Notes: a model not told the origin generated them from the letters alone. A DNA stretch of 64,000 nt from Caprimulgus europaeus (GCA_907165065.1 OU015525.1:42080037-42144036), one strand, 5' to 3'. Shown: positions 50,001-62,945, counted from the first letter of the stretch. Program-made: numbers and translations.

Positions 50001-51455
50001 AAGTCCCTTCCAAATCTAGGTTTGTATATTGCTGTTCTTTCTTACCTTCCATCACCTTGCCAGGCAATACTGCAAAGAGAAATGGCTTCACCCCTGCCCT
50101 GGGCACTTAGTTTATAATTCAAGAGGTGAAGCAATAGTGATAGCCCTAAAAAAGGAACAGAGAGCTGTCAGAAGACATCCCCACTGGCACGTGCACTGAG
50201 CCTGGCTCCAAAACTCACATATGAGCCAAATCCATGTCACTATCTCAACATAGTGATGCCCTGCTAACCTGCTTGGTGCTACAGGCTCTGGTGCCTACCC
50301 TAGGATGTAAGGCACCAGTATCAGCTGCCCCAGGGTCTGTCCAAGGAATTTCTTCTTTACATGAAGGTGTCCAGCACCTACAACAGAACTGTTCACTCCT
50401 GCTGCTCTGGCACACACACTTCTATCAAGCTAACTTTCTAAGTCTCGCCCAGCAGCAGCAGTGCACTGACCTGCAGGAGAAGCCTATGACCACTCACCTG
50501 ATGGCCTTAACCAACCCACAGCTGCAGGAAGAAAAACTCTGGGAGAGGTTCCTCCCCAGTGGCACCTGTCCAGGCTTTCTTCCCCTTGGCAATCTGGAGG
50601 TGGTGGCTGCTACTTCCCAGATCATCCACATCCACACTTCCTTCTTATGCAGGCAGTCTGGGTCCCAGGGAACAGACATACCCGTGGTGTCTCCACAAAG
50701 AGCCAACAAGAAGAGCATGTGGCTGCATGCCTAGAGCTGCATGCTTCACCTGTGGTCCATATGGGCTGGTGGGCAGCTATTGCGGTGTAGGACTGAATTG
50801 TCCCTTTCAGCCATCTGCCCCCAGGGCCCTTCTAATGGGTCCTCTCACGCAACCCTGTGCTCAGCACACCAGGAGTTAGCAGGGGCACTACAGATGCCAG
50901 TACTCTGCTTCTATTTGTCTAGTGAGGACCTGTAGCTGGACATCGTGCTTGGGGCCATCCTCTTTCTGGGGCTGGAAAAATACAGAGAGAATGTGAGATG
51001 GTGTCTAACACCCACAAAGTGGTGATGTGCCTCACAGAAAAGTCGAGCATTGCAGTGGCAGGGTCAATGCAGAAGACCTACTCTGCATGTAGTGGTCTCT
51101 GCAGCTTCCCTAAATGCAATCTAGTGTTTCTAGTGCAGGGCAAGCAGCAGAGAGGGAAAAATCAAGCACACTCAACTACAAGAATTCTGAAGGTGAAAGT
51201 AGATCCTTATAAAGGTACAAAAAGAGCTCATTTCTTTTGTCCAGCATCAGGATGCATGAATAAAAAATGCCTTACAGATCCAGCATAGTACTTAATGGCT
51301 GTCAGTATGCAGAACTGGCCACCCCAGCACTCTACAGGTACACGGCCAGGAAACTTAGTCTTCAGATGTCAGTGTTAATGATGTTAATGATGGCAGAGAG
51401 GGCTGAGTTATGTGCTGTACCTTTTGAGGAATGCTGGCACTGCCCCCGTTGCAGA
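47093..51455. other. Unique sequence, two GC-richer patches, no gene seen
   Basis: No gene is recognised. GC-richer patches at about 47,400-47,830 and 50,180-51,100 carry the longest open frames here: 124 codons at 47,400-47,774 (plus) and 166 codons at 50,234-50,734 (plus). The 166-codon frame has no recognised domain. It is Leu/Gln/Ser-rich and overlaps other frames on both strands (74 codons minus, 106 plus), as stop-poor noncoding DNA does. Decayed retroelement sequence is possible for 50,180-51,100, but I cannot name a family. Confidence 0.55.
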
Positions 51456-51541
51456 AATCATAATATCATTTAGGCTGGAAAAGAACCTTAAGATCATTGA
51501 GTCCATTAACCTAACACTACCAAGTCCACCACTAAATCCTT
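51456..51541 (-). mobile_element. CR1 LINE 3' tail fragment (minus strand)
   Basis: On the plus strand 'aatcataatatcatttaggc' is followed by 'tggaaaagaaccttaagatc', 'attgagtcc', 'cctaacactaccaagtccac' and 'cactaaatcc'. This is the reverse complement of a CR1 3' end, the group whose tail reads 'ggacttggcagtgttagg'. Only about 85 bases of the 3' end remain, as is usual for 5'-truncated CR1 insertions. Confidence 0.88.
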
Positions 51542-53354
51542 TCCCTTTGATTTCTCACCTTTCACTCGTATATTATTATTATTTCAGCTTAGTCACAGAG
51601 TCTTCCAGGGACAAGCAAACCTCAAATTCATGATGTTAAAAAACAAACAAGCAAAAGAAACACAAGCAGAGAAGGAAAAAAAAAAAAATTGTTAGGAAAA
51701 TTAGCTCTCCTTTGTGCACCAGAGCACAGTCAAAACAAAACACACACCCATGCTCTCCTCTGCTTTGTAGTTCACTTTTAAGTCTGTGTCCAGCAGCTGG
51801 AAGCTGTCTGGCATTTGACTGTGCACAGGGATGTGCCAGAGATTCCCTCTTACTCCCTTGGGTGGGATGTAAGAATTCCTCTCCTCATAGTTGGCATTCC
51901 TGCTGCACTGAGTCACTTTATCACTGAGACAATAACATACAAGTCTTGTTCAAACACTCAGACACTGTGATTTTTTGTTTTGTTTCCTAATGATATAAAT
52001 ATGAGAATGCCAATTGGATAGGAAGCTGCCTGGACAAAACCTGTATTAAAAACAGAGTAGTCCTTACTCACCACCTTCAGTTAAGACATACTTTGGTGTT
52101 TTTATCCCACCTTCCCAAGATTAATTATTCAAGATCGAAGAAGGGGATTCAAATTCACAGCATAGCTATTAAAATAAACTTTACTCCTGGAAGATGCAGA
52201 ATTCAGTAAGAAGGTCACTTGCTTCTTTCTCCTCATAGCAATCAGCACAAGCACAAAACTCCGTTGTGTTGTGTATTTTTCCAAAGCATAAGAGTGCATG
52301 ATCCTTTACCAACAGCTTTAGAAAAATATATCGTCTTGTCTGACATGTTTGTGCCGCAGTGGTGGGGTAGAAATAGAAGGGATTTGGGTTTGGTGGGTTT
52401 TGGTTGTTTTTTTTTGGGGGGGTGGGTGGGGCGGTGATTAGTTGGAAAAACAAATACGAATCAAAACTGAATATTGGTCACAAGCTGCCAAAGTCGTATT
52501 TCTACTCTGAAGGTACTATTAAGAGATAGCTGAAAGCAAATATCACTGTTGTCACTGTTAGGTGAGATTCTGATGGAACCCCATGCAGACAAGAAGAGGG
52601 GAAAGAGGTGGCTCTGATCTTGAGTTGAGGTTCTGTGTATTAACAACTCACAAAAACTGAGATGTTTGCATTGGTGGTTCTGGAGCAAACTGAAATGAAA
52701 TGAAAGAGAAGTCTTAAACACAAAATTAGGGTTTGGGGTTTGGACCAATTTCACCCTGCCCTGCCAGGCTGAGGCTGTCAATATTGGTGATTATTGTTCA
52801 TTTGTGCTATGAGACAGTATCTAGTCAGGGAGAGCATCAGACTTCTGTGTGTGCCAGAGAAACACTGGGATGTCAGATCTGTTTCATGTTGTGAAGAACT
52901 CACCTGTGGTTGGGTTATGCTTTATTACACTCCAAAGATCTCAGTAAGCTTCTCTTTGTACCTTTGCTCACATGACGTTTCCTCCTTTCTATACATGTCA
53001 CCCCAATAGAATACTTTTTGTCTCCTCAAGATTAATGAAATGTGTCAGCTTTTTATTACATGGGTTTTAGATATTTTACTCAGCTTTTTATAGCTTGGTT
53101 TTGTTGTTGTTTGAGGGTTTTTTTGTTTTTGTTTTTGGTTTTTTTCCCTTGGAATTTGATGGAATTACAGGACAGAAGATCAAATTTAGCTTGTACTCTG
53201 TGCAGAGGAAGGCTATCTTGCTGTTCAAAAGTAGATATATGGAAAATAAATGGATTAATTGCTCAGCAAGCTAAGATTTGCTTAAAGTAGTTCACTGGTA
53301 TTGTAGCCCATGAACGAGAGGTTCAGCTCCTCTACAGAGCAGCCAAAACACTGT
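51542..53354. other. AT-rich sequence with simple tracts, no gene seen
   Basis: No gene is recognised. A12 occurs near 51,678. The G-tract at 52,416-52,435 is listed separately. A T/G-rich simple stretch lies at about 53,098-53,148. Open frames up to 106 codons (52,461-52,781, minus) show no known domain. Confidence 0.6.
52416..52435 (+). other. Potential G-quadruplex motif (plus strand)
   Basis: The sequence gggggggtgggtggggcgg, preceded by a T9-10 run and a ggg-ttt-rich stretch from 52,380, supplies at least four G-runs of three with one-base loops. This is a strong G-quadruplex pattern. On transcription in the plus direction it would also give a U-tract followed by a G-tract. Confidence 0.65.
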
Positions 53355-53890
53355 TCATAGAATCACAGAATCATAGAATGTTTGGGGTTGGAAGGAACCT
53401 TAAAGATCATCCAGTTCCAACCCCCCTGCCATGAGCAGGGACACCTTCCACTAGACCAGGTTGCTCAAAGCCTCATCTAACCTGGCCTTGAACACTTCCA
53501 GGGAGGGGGCACCCACAGCTTCCTTGGGCAACCTGTTCCAGTGTCTCACCACCCTCACAGGGAAGAATTTCTTCCTAATATCTAATCAAAACCTTCCCTC
53601 TTTCAGCTTAAAGCCATTTCCCCTTGTTCTGTCACTGCCTGCCCTTAGGAAAAGTCCCTCCTCAGCTTTCCTGTAGCCCCTTCAGGTACTGGAAGGCCGC
53701 TATAAGGTCTCCCCAGAGCCGTCTCTTCTCCAGGCTGAACAGCCCCAACTCTTTCAGCCTTTCCTCATAGGAGAGGAGCTCCAGCCCTTGAATCATCCTC
53801 ATGACCCTTCTCTGGACTCATTCTAACAGGTCCATGTCTCTCTTGTGTTGGGGGCTCCAGAACTGGACACAGTACTCCAGGTGGGGCCTG
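53355..53890 (-). mobile_element. CR1 LINE, best-preserved copy, 5'-truncated (minus strand)
   Basis: On the plus strand it opens with 'tcatagaatcacagaatcat', the reverse complement of the CR1 terminal octamers. It then runs through 'ggttggaaggaaccttaaag', 'cccctgccatgagcagggac', 'accttccactagaccaggtt', 'gggcaacctgttccagtgtc', 'aggaagaatt'-type and 'ggccgctataaggtctcccc' segments. It ends at 'gtactccaggtggggcctg', where similarity stops abruptly (the usual family continues 'tctcacgag...'). About 535 bases of the 3' end of the element are present, covering the last part of the reverse transcriptase frame and the 3' UTR. It reads nearly co-linear with the avian CR1 family sequence, with a modest number of differences, so it is the youngest recognisable insertion here. 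It is non-autonomous because of truncation. Open frames at 53,461-53,676 and 53,845 onward are shadows of it. Confidence 0.96.
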
Positions 53891-56800
53891 TTGATCAAGT
53901 CAGACTCTTGGAATATTCCTTAAATCCCTGGCCTCATGTCTCAGGGCTACTTCACGGTGGTTCAGTCTTTCTGATTTTACATACACAAAAACCAACTGCT
54001 CTAGTCCCCCCACAAGGTCTTGGTTTCACCAGTGCAAACAGGAATAATTTTAAACTGCAGAAAAGTTTAGTGGTAAGCAAATATATTTTTTCTTTCAGTC
54101 TATCCAATCCCCATCTGAAAGCCAAGGCCCTCCAAAAACTGACTCTGCATTTAACCACTTATCCAAATTCTGGATGACTGGAAATATATCAACACTTCAC
54201 ACACAGATAATAGCTCTATCTTCTGCAAGAAAACTATACGCAGAGTACCCATGAGATAAGTTTTGGGAGCTATTTTACTATAAAAACATAGATTTATAAG
54301 TGCACACTTATAGAGACTAGAACCTACTAAAAGGGTATTGGTGCATGGTAGAAGCTAATTTTCACAGAACAGGCATCATTTCTGTTTCAACGTCTTTCTA
54401 GGCAAATCACTGGCATTCAGCCAAGTCAATTTTTTTAAACACAAGAAAAATGAAATCACTTACTGGAACTAACCTACTGATTCACTTTTGGTCACTTTTA
54501 CCACTCAGTCCAATGTCCAGGCAAGAAATGACTCCTTTTCCTGAGCTGGCCAGGATTACAAGGTACAAGCCAGGGCCAGGTTCTGCAGAGCTGTGTGGGA
54601 ACCGGACACAAGCAGTAGGCGAGGAGCTTGCTGGGGAGTTGGGCTGGGCCCTTCTGAAGGAGGGGCTATTTATTTATCCAGTCTCTCATTAAAACACAAA
54701 ACTTTGGTTACAAGGCATAAACTCACACAAAAGGTAAACTAATTATTTAAGTAACGTTTACTTAACTAGTGCAAAATCATTTTCATATGTACCATCCACA
54801 GGCCCTAAATACCTTTTTTCTGTAGAAGATACCACTACACACAGCTAAGATAACCCTTTCTTTGTTCATCTTCATTTTTTTTAAGAAAAAACAAAATAAA
54901 AAAACTAGAGTGCAATATAAAGGAGTAGTGATACAGTAAGCACGTGTCCTTTACAGAAAATTTTCATGTAGCTTTAAGTAGCACAGCAGTTGCAGTTCTG
55001 TAACCCATGAAAGGCGCAGGTGCTATGCCATGACTGCTGATGGGTCTGGGCCATCTAGTTCCACTGATCAGGATTTCAAGAGCCTCACAAAATCTCTGCC
55101 TTGCCTCATTGTATAATGAGAAAGATTTCTCTGTTTTTTTTCTTGTTCTTCTTCCTTCTTCCTAGTGCATTTACCAGTAACATTATCTCAAGGGTGGATT
55201 TGATGTGGTAACCAAATCTCTATCAAGAGAGAATTTTGTATTGCTCTTTTTTTTTTTTTTTTGATTCAGAATTAGGCAGCCAAGATGTTGAAAATGATCC
55301 TATTTGCTCATGACAGTTACACTATAGCGATAGCAGCTGTCCATCAACATGCAAATGTAATAAAAATTGCTAACTTCATTTTTTCTTAAACATGGGAGTA
55401 AGGTGTAATAAGTTACTCCAGTGACCACATTCCACAGGGAGAAGTGATTCATGGCTATATCCCACTTAAATTTCCTCCAGTTTCTCCTTTCTGCCTCTGT
55501 ATGTTCACATTTTATTTTGATGTTCCAGCTAACATTGTTGTGAATAAAAATCATCTAGTGTTTCCTATCTACGTATGAAGCTGTCTAAGTTAAAAAACTA
55601 GTCCTTTTAATAATATGTAAAGATCTTGTCTCTCACTTTTTATTTAAAGTATTTTGCTTTTATTCCTGTTTGAAAACACAGAACGCATTCTTGCTGCAAA
55701 CATTTCAAGGCTACATGGGTTTTTTGTAGATTTTTTTTAGCTTGTTTACCAATAACTGGTGCTTAAGCCTGCAAGCAGGGGTAGGTCACCAAGGCTCCAG
55801 GTGCCTCACCCACAATACTGTCTTTCTAGTAGAAATTTAGAGCAGTGCATCAGCAAGAGGGTTGAATAAAACTTAGACTTCTTTCACCAGGTTCTGATGC
55901 ACTCATTTCATCCTGACAGTAGCCTTAATGCTGGGTGTTTTTCCAAATACTTCGCAACACTTCATCAGAATAGTGGCTTTGGTCCTGTCCCTTGAACATC
56001 CTCTTTTAACCAGATGAGGTGGTGGGTCTGTAGGAGTGAGCAGCTCCTACATACACTCTCCTCAGCTGCCAGAAGAAAGGGAAACTAGGAATAGCCATGA
56101 TATGCTTCCAATCACAGCAATTGCTACTTGCTATCATTACAGCCATTAAATGACTCAGTGCTGGCTCCAGGTCGCTTTATAGATAGTATCATAGGAGCAT
56201 CAGTGGACGTTGCACTGAGGACACATTGCACCAGGCTTTTCCTCTGTTGATAATGCAGATCTAGTCACTATGTTCAACACAACAGAGAAAACTGGTTAAA
56301 TGCTGCTCTGAAATGGAAAGCAAATTCTTGTGATCACCTGAATATTTCTTCAGCTCCCCGCTTTCTCCTTTATAAAGATGACTTTTCATGAGTTTCCTTT
56401 ACATAAACATTTTACAGACAGCTTTACCTGCATTTTGTTTTATAACCCTGTCATGTTTGCTGCTCCTCCCTTTCTTGTACATGTGTGTGTGCTTTTGTTA
56501 CTTGTATTGTATAAGGTGCCTTGGGATATTCGCATCCTGTGCATTGTGTGGCATTGTGTTGAATAGGAGGTACAGAAATTAAAAGCAGGTCTCCTCCTAC
56601 CCACATATGCCTTTTCTTTGCAGGTTTTCCTGGAAGTTTTGTGCAAGGAGGGAAGGGAAGAGGTAAAATATGACTTGGCTGAGACTGCCGGATGCTGAAT
56701 CAGCTGCAATTGCCTCACGTTTTCCTTTCTTTTAAAATAAGGGGTACAGTTTTCAAAAATGCCCATCTGACTTTTCTACAGGCCCTACCCAGCCCATCAC

Positions 56801-59800
56801 TTCTCAGTAAGTCACTTTGCAGAAATGGTGTATACACTTCTAAGTCACATGGGTATGTTTGGAGAACATCTTTATAACACTGTCCTCCTTCCTCCTAGGC
56901 CTAGAGACTACATGCTCTGGGTTTGCAAGAGCTGGTACAGTTGCTGCTACCACAGTGCTTATGATCAGCCACAGGTAGTTTTCGCCTCCCCAAAATATTC
57001 TTTGCAAAAAAAGGAGATTAACTCAAAGAAACCCACCACCACCAAAACACACAACCTCTTAAAGCATGATTTTGTTCCACTGCACTGCTCTGGTTAAAGG
57101 AGCTGACACCTAAAGAGCTGGGTCCCTGCTGCTCGCACCTCTGCACTCTGGCTCAGACTGCTCTGATGAGGCCAGTCAGTGATGGCATGGTCAACAGCCA
57201 ATGAACAGAGGAGCATTTCAGGAGCAGCAAACAAGGAGTGTGGCATCAAAATCCTGCAAGCCCCAGAGCATGTCCTTTTCACCAGATTTTCAACCTCATC
57301 CTGAGGTTGCAGGCAGATTAAATCAGCCATTGGTTAGGAGCTAACAGCAGCTCTGTGGAAGCATGTAATCTATTTTTAGCAAGGGTCAGTATTTTGTTTT
57401 CACAGCATCCCTATCTGTAAAAGAAAGGAAGAGTTTGATGCCTTTTAGTTAAAGGACACACAGCCCTATAGCATCCAAATACACACGTGGTGCTCATCTT
57501 TCCAAGGCTGTTTCCCTGTTGTGGACTAACTGATGCAAATAAAGGTTCATGCAGTCTTGCTCACTTACTGAGGTAGCTACTGTGATTGAATACCTGAAAC
57601 TCTGGCAGAAAAGCAAAGGAAAACAGAGTATTAATGAGGGCTCTTACCTCCAAGCTGTACGAGAAAAAGAACTGGCATCTGACAAGCAAGGCCTTTGCAT
57701 TCAAAGGTAGAAAAGTGATTTCCAATTGCTATCTTTCTTTTTCTCCTTTGCAGAAATGTGTGTATGTATGTTCACCTGAATGTACAGCTAGCTTTTGAGG
57801 TCTTGATAGCTGGTTTTTATGCTCTCCTGAAGGTTATTAATTCTTCCTACACTGTTCCCAGTTAGATGGAGTACCTTATAATATAACTTCCTCATTAACA
57901 TCAAGAGCTGTGATTATACAGTTGTGTTACCAAGGGCTTCAAAGACATGAAGCCTAAATATAATCTTACAGTACCTTGTTACAATACAAAGCACATCCTC
58001 TAATACATTTTTTTTGTTTGCATAAAATGCAGCACAATAATGGTTCACTTGACCTTTGCCCCCCTGTATAGTTCATTTTAACATTGTTTGAGGAGCACAG
58101 AGTTTGCATTTTGCAGGGCACAGGTGCTCTGCCCCACACTGGAGGCTGAGGCTCAAGCTGGCGGTGTGGTGCACTGCTTCTCCCCCCCAGCAGCTGGACT
58201 CAGGGGATTGCTTTTGTGGTCCACCAGGAATTTCCTGTGATAGAATATCAGAAACCTACTGGTGACTAGTAGGAGGTGACTTCACAGGGCAAAAGTTCTC
58301 TCCCTACAATAAACATTCTCAGTGCCTCTGTGGAGATTTCCTACATGGGCCTGACAGCCGCCAGCTACTTGTCATCTCGACAGAGAATGGCTCAGGGAAG
58401 GTATCGTTGTCACTTGCAAGAGTTTGCCACCTTAAAAGTGAAGCTGTGCCCCCGCTGCGATTTTATTAATGCCTCCTGAGAAAAGGAAGAATTCAAACTA
58501 CCCATGCTAATTTAAAAAAAAACAACCATTCTGACAGAAAATACTCTTAAAAATATACAAATCCACAGTCAAAGGCAGAGTGTACTAGTATCGAAAGGTA
58601 CCATGATACACATGCAGTCCATATATACCATATATCCTGGTATCTATAGCTACCCCAATACACATACAGTCAGAGAACCAATACAAGAATCAGGAAAACA
58701 TCATACACTCTCTGTAAGGAGGTTTCCTTGAGAAAAAGCACCGGGGTATTCAGCCCCTACATCTCTTGCAGGCTACTCTCATTTGGAGGATCAAAGTATT
58801 AAATCCGAGCCTGACACAATTCCCCTGGCTAAAACTACTACGAGGACTGTCAGGGGCACTAGATTTGCTTGGCTGGCTGAAATAATGTGCAACTGGGCAA
58901 ACTGCAGTGAAGTTTAGAGACTGAAATAGCTTTGGGGAAACAATACATTAATTTCCTGTGGAAAATACATCTATTAAAATGGAAACTAGCCTCAGTTGAG
59001 TCCAACATGTTAAAAAAGCATGCTGCAAAGCTTGGAAGAAAATACAGCTCAGTGTTGTCTTGGAAGCAAAAGAATTCTGAAAAGTAATATTATCTTCAGA
59101 ATCAGGTCTGTGCCAGGGTCTTCCTTGGTAGAGGCAGAGAGAGAGAGCAAAGATTTCCAGAAGGCATCTTTAAGCTGTCTCACCAGCTCCTCCACATACT
59201 CCAGCACTTAAGCACAAAGCCTGCAGCCATAGCCTTCACCGTGCACTTTCTGAGCAGGTTTCCTGTCCTTTGTACAAAACTCAACCCAAAGCAATGCTGA
59301 TTTATTTTGCTTCTGAAATCCCATCGTCAGCTAGTGGCCATTTCCACAGGCAAGTCTTCATCAGGGCTGGACAGAACAAACCTGTCTCACATCTCGTCTT
59401 GCCCTGCAACTAACAGCACTGTGTCAGGATGAAGAAAGGAGAAAAAGGCAGTACCAAACCTGTAGGAATACTCAGAAGTACTGGAGATGTTTGATGCTGC
59501 ACTCCTTGTTTGCTGTTCCTGAAGTCCTTCTGTAGTCATAGACATTTGCACCACCACAGAAATGATTAACTGGCCTGATCAGAGCAGTCTGTGCCTGTAC
59601 GCAGAGGTGTGAGGACGAGGGGGTTCAGCATTTCAGCTCCTTTAAGCGTAGCAGTGGGGAAGAACAAACCCCTGCTTTTAAGAATTGTTTCTCTTTATAT
59701 TCTCAGATAAACTTTTCTTTTTCCCCCAGCCATGTAAAACCTTTAAAACAGCATGATTTCTATAAGAGCTCTGACCATGCCCTCCTGGAGGGCTTAATTC

Positions 59801-59952
59801 AAAGAAATAACATCCGCCTTACCCCAAAGTTTGTTAATGATGCACTGGGAGATGACACCACATTATTTGGCCTCAGTGTACTCACCAAACTTTCAGTGGT
59901 AAATAGATGTTTGTGCTGAGGGAAGACTAAATCCATCTGTCAAATACTTCTC

Positions 59953-59984
<32 letters not shown>

Positions 59985-62540
59985 GAGATCAAGACTGATA
60001 TTTTTAGTTTCAGTGACTGAATTTCCAGTCCGTCACTATGTACTCAGGAGGAAGAAACCAGTTTGGTTAGCTTTTTTTCTGTTTCTCAGCAAGCAGAACA
60101 CTGTATTCCATCTCTGTGGACCGTGACATCCCATGGCACACTAAAAGCCTTATTCAAACTGCAAGACAGCCATATTTTATACTCAGCAGGAGACTCTAGG
60201 AAGAAGTATGAGGCCAGGGTTATTCTGACTCTGGACAGCTTGTCAAACTGAGGGCTAGGAACAAAGCTTAGGACATTTTCTGCCAGTTCATGTGATCCTG
60301 AAATAAGTAGAAGATTGCCTCAGCAAAGATTTTCTCTATATTACGAGACACTCTGCACAGAGGAAGGTTTAAATTCAGAAGTAGCTGAACCTGCCCTTGT
60401 GCTTCTGTTCTGAGTCTCCATCCATTGTGCAGCATCGCAAAACCTATGGAAACGCAGAGGACAGCTCTGAAATAAAGAGGATTTTATTTTCTTGTCCGCA
60501 CTTGAACAGAGCAATTGAGCAGTAAGATCTCGGCTTAGTTCATGGACCAGGTTCGATCTGATATTGCTCATGACTGTGTTGTGTAAATTAGAGCTATTTT
60601 TGATGAGAAATAAAATCATCCAACCTTAGTTGTGCACTTGAGTTTCACAATTAAGAGGCATAGAGGTTAAAGGGGCTTCTTAAGCAATTTAGTTCACCTT
60701 GTTCCAGAATGATCCAAGGTTTCTTGTCTCCTGAAGCTCAATGCAATTCATAAGGTGCAAGCAGTCAACAAACCTTTCAGTGATTTTTGCCTTTACACAT
60801 GACAGAAATTTTAAGGAATCTGTTCTTCATGCCATGCAGAAGAGGAAACCCACTGATACTGATTCTCTGCTTGTACTAGCAAAATTTAATCACAAAACGT
60901 CCACTGAAAATCCAAGATAAACTTTGAGGAAAAGCTTTTATCCAGTGAACGTGTAGGAAAGAGGTCTTGGGTTGGAGTTGGGCTCATCACTCCATGGGTA
61001 CATGATGGGAGAAAGTTAATCTATTGACTTTGGCAAATGAGTATTTATATCAAAAAGGAGCAGAATAAGCTATATAATCCTTTTGATCACTGCATCTACT
61101 ACACGTTGCACATATGGAGAAAGACTGAAGACAAGGAAAATGGTGCTTGCTTTTGAAGATTTTTGAAGTTAGTAAACTCAGTCTGGTTGTGTTGTGGGTG
61201 GAAGATCTCTTTTGCGAGTGATCTCTAACATGTCACAGATGTTATGTTGGGGCATGAGGGGAAGACAACGGTGATTGTTGTTTAATCTTACATAGGTTGG
61301 TTTTCTCCTTCACATTTGTCTTGTTTCCTCAGGGGTGTAATCAGCAGAGTTGAGGACAACCAGTTTTGAAGCACTTGCTGTGCTTTCTGGAAGAAAATGG
61401 AAAACTTCCCATGTCAGCAGTGGTCAAAACTTCCCATCTAACAAGGTATCTGACAATAGGATACTTCAGGAAAGCATCAGAGTTTATGGAGCCAGTAGAC
61501 TGCCAAAACTCAAACCAGAAAATCTTGTCCACAGCAGAGTTAAAAACAAGATAGTCCTTCCCAATACACTTGTGTTCCAACACTATGCTAAAAATTTCCA
61601 AAGCTTGAGGAAACCTGAATACCCTACTTCACTATACATTCATATCTTTACTGAATGCAAGGTGAAGAGGAATTAAGTAACTCACTAATAGTATAAGTAA
61701 GATAGTTTGCTTTATGACTTAGCTTAACATTGCTTATTGACAACCAGGAGGTGACACAGCTATAATTCAGAAATATACTGCTCTAATTTTTTGTGATACA
61801 AAAGAACCTGGAATAGGCCACCTCATGCTTGAGTCCACAGAATTGTACATTGCTTGATTTTAGGGTGAAAAGGAGAATAGATGCCTTTTTCCTTTTCAGT
61901 AGGACACTTACAGTGCCTCTTGCCATGTTACAAACATGGACTGCATGTCACAAAATTGGTTTCCCATAACACTTTGGTTACAGAAATTAATGAGAAAATG
62001 CTATGTATTTGTATTGAATCCGATTTCCCAGGCTACTTGTTCCAGTATTTAACTGCTTGGTGCTGCTTTCCCACCTGGAAGACTAAGTCTCAGCATATTT
62101 TCAGTTTTTTAATTTGTAAGCAGAGCACTGGAGGAATAAAATTGCTCCCACTGAATAGTAATTTCATAAGCAGCTCAGTGGGGCTGTCTGTAGAGTGATG
62201 TAGCATAATGTAATTCTAAAGCCCTTGGAAAGTATTCATCAAGCATGATATGTTTGGAACAGTTTTCATCACCTTTTAAATCTATTAAGAGAAGAAAAAG
62301 TGTCTTTACAAGACATCTTTGCTTATTGTATTGTTAGTACTTCTTTTTCTGATAATCTTAAAAAGGCTTCATCACCACTTCATTAGTTCAGTGCAATGAG
62401 AGTATTCATCTTACCATTTCTGACTTACAGATATCCTCAAAGATTGCAGTTTTTAACACCAGGAAATGTAAAGGTAATAGAGTAGTGGCTTTCCCATTTA
62501 TAACCATTATCTTTCAAAACTCTTCTTTCCTTCCCCCTGA
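53891..62540. other. AT-rich unique sequence, no gene seen
   Basis: No gene or clear transposon is recognised over this stretch. Simple tracts: T16 at 55,247-55,262 and T28 at 59,957-59,984. 58,080-58,460 is GC-richer with a 67-codon frame. Open frames of 108 codons at 56,440-56,766 (minus) and 61,350-61,676 (plus) show no known domain and overlap frames on the other strand. Confidence 0.6.
59957..59984. repeat. T28 homopolymer
   Basis: An uninterrupted run of 28 T residues, the longest homopolymer in the window. Read on the minus strand it would be an A tail, but the sequence on that strand upstream of the tail (59,985 onward) shows no SINE or retrocopy I recognise. Confidence 0.9.
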
Positions 62541-62945
62541 AGTTGTTGCCTCATTAATCTCCACGCATGACTGAAAGCGTTAAAAGCTTTCATGACCAAT
62601 TAATTACAAAAAAGTCGTCTGGGGCTATTTCCAATCGTTTTAAACAGCACTTTTTTGGCACAAAGCACGTTTTGACATATTCCGGCTTCAGAACACCACC
62701 GAGACTTCTCCTCCCAAATTACAGATTTTTAATCTCGGTACCTGACCCAGAAGCGGAGCGGACCCGCTGAGCCGCGGGAGCCGGGCGCGTCCCCGGGCCG
62801 GGGTGAGATCTCCCTCCAGCGGCCACTGCCTGCCTGTCCTTCTGCCGGGGTTTTGTGCGTTAAATGTGGGGAGCGCGCACCCCTCCCACACTCACTTCAG
62901 CCTTAATCCGAATTACTGGTAAGGCGGTGGAGGTGAGGGCTGTAG
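62541..62945. promoter_or_regulatory. Small CpG island, candidate promoter/first exon
   Basis: From about 62,745 to 62,890 there are roughly 15 CpG dinucleotides in about 140 bases, including ccgcgg, gggcgcgt and gagcgcgcac. More lie scattered upstream from 62,560, while the rest of the window is CpG-poor. Strong donor-like sites follow: ggtgag with GT at 62,803, ctggtaagg with GT at 62,919 and gaggtgagg with GT at 62,933. A perfect inverted repeat tgaaagc/gctttca (62,572-62,578 and 62,586-62,592, 7-base spacer) and a homeodomain-like aattaatta lie upstream. A plus frame of 67 codons (62,567-62,770) and a minus frame of 67 codons (62,688-62,891) cross the island, and neither is recognised. 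This most likely marks an unmethylated promoter, perhaps a first exon of a gene lying outside the window. Its short length is a caution. Confidence 0.5.

Noticed and set aside
50234-50734. 166-codon plus-strand open frame
   Set aside because: No recognised domain, overlapping frames on both strands, and GC-richer stop-poor DNA. The length is within chance for 64 kb.
50180-51100. Possible decayed retrovirus-like LTR or internal region
   Set aside because: No terminal repeats, primer-binding site or recognisable viral protein fragment could be seen.
53461-53676. 71-codon open frame
   Set aside because: It reads antisense CR1 sequence.
59957-59999. T28 followed by gagatcaag, resembling the reverse complement of an Alu-type tail
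   Set aside because: Alu is primate-specific, and the sequence beyond the tract does not match a SINE.
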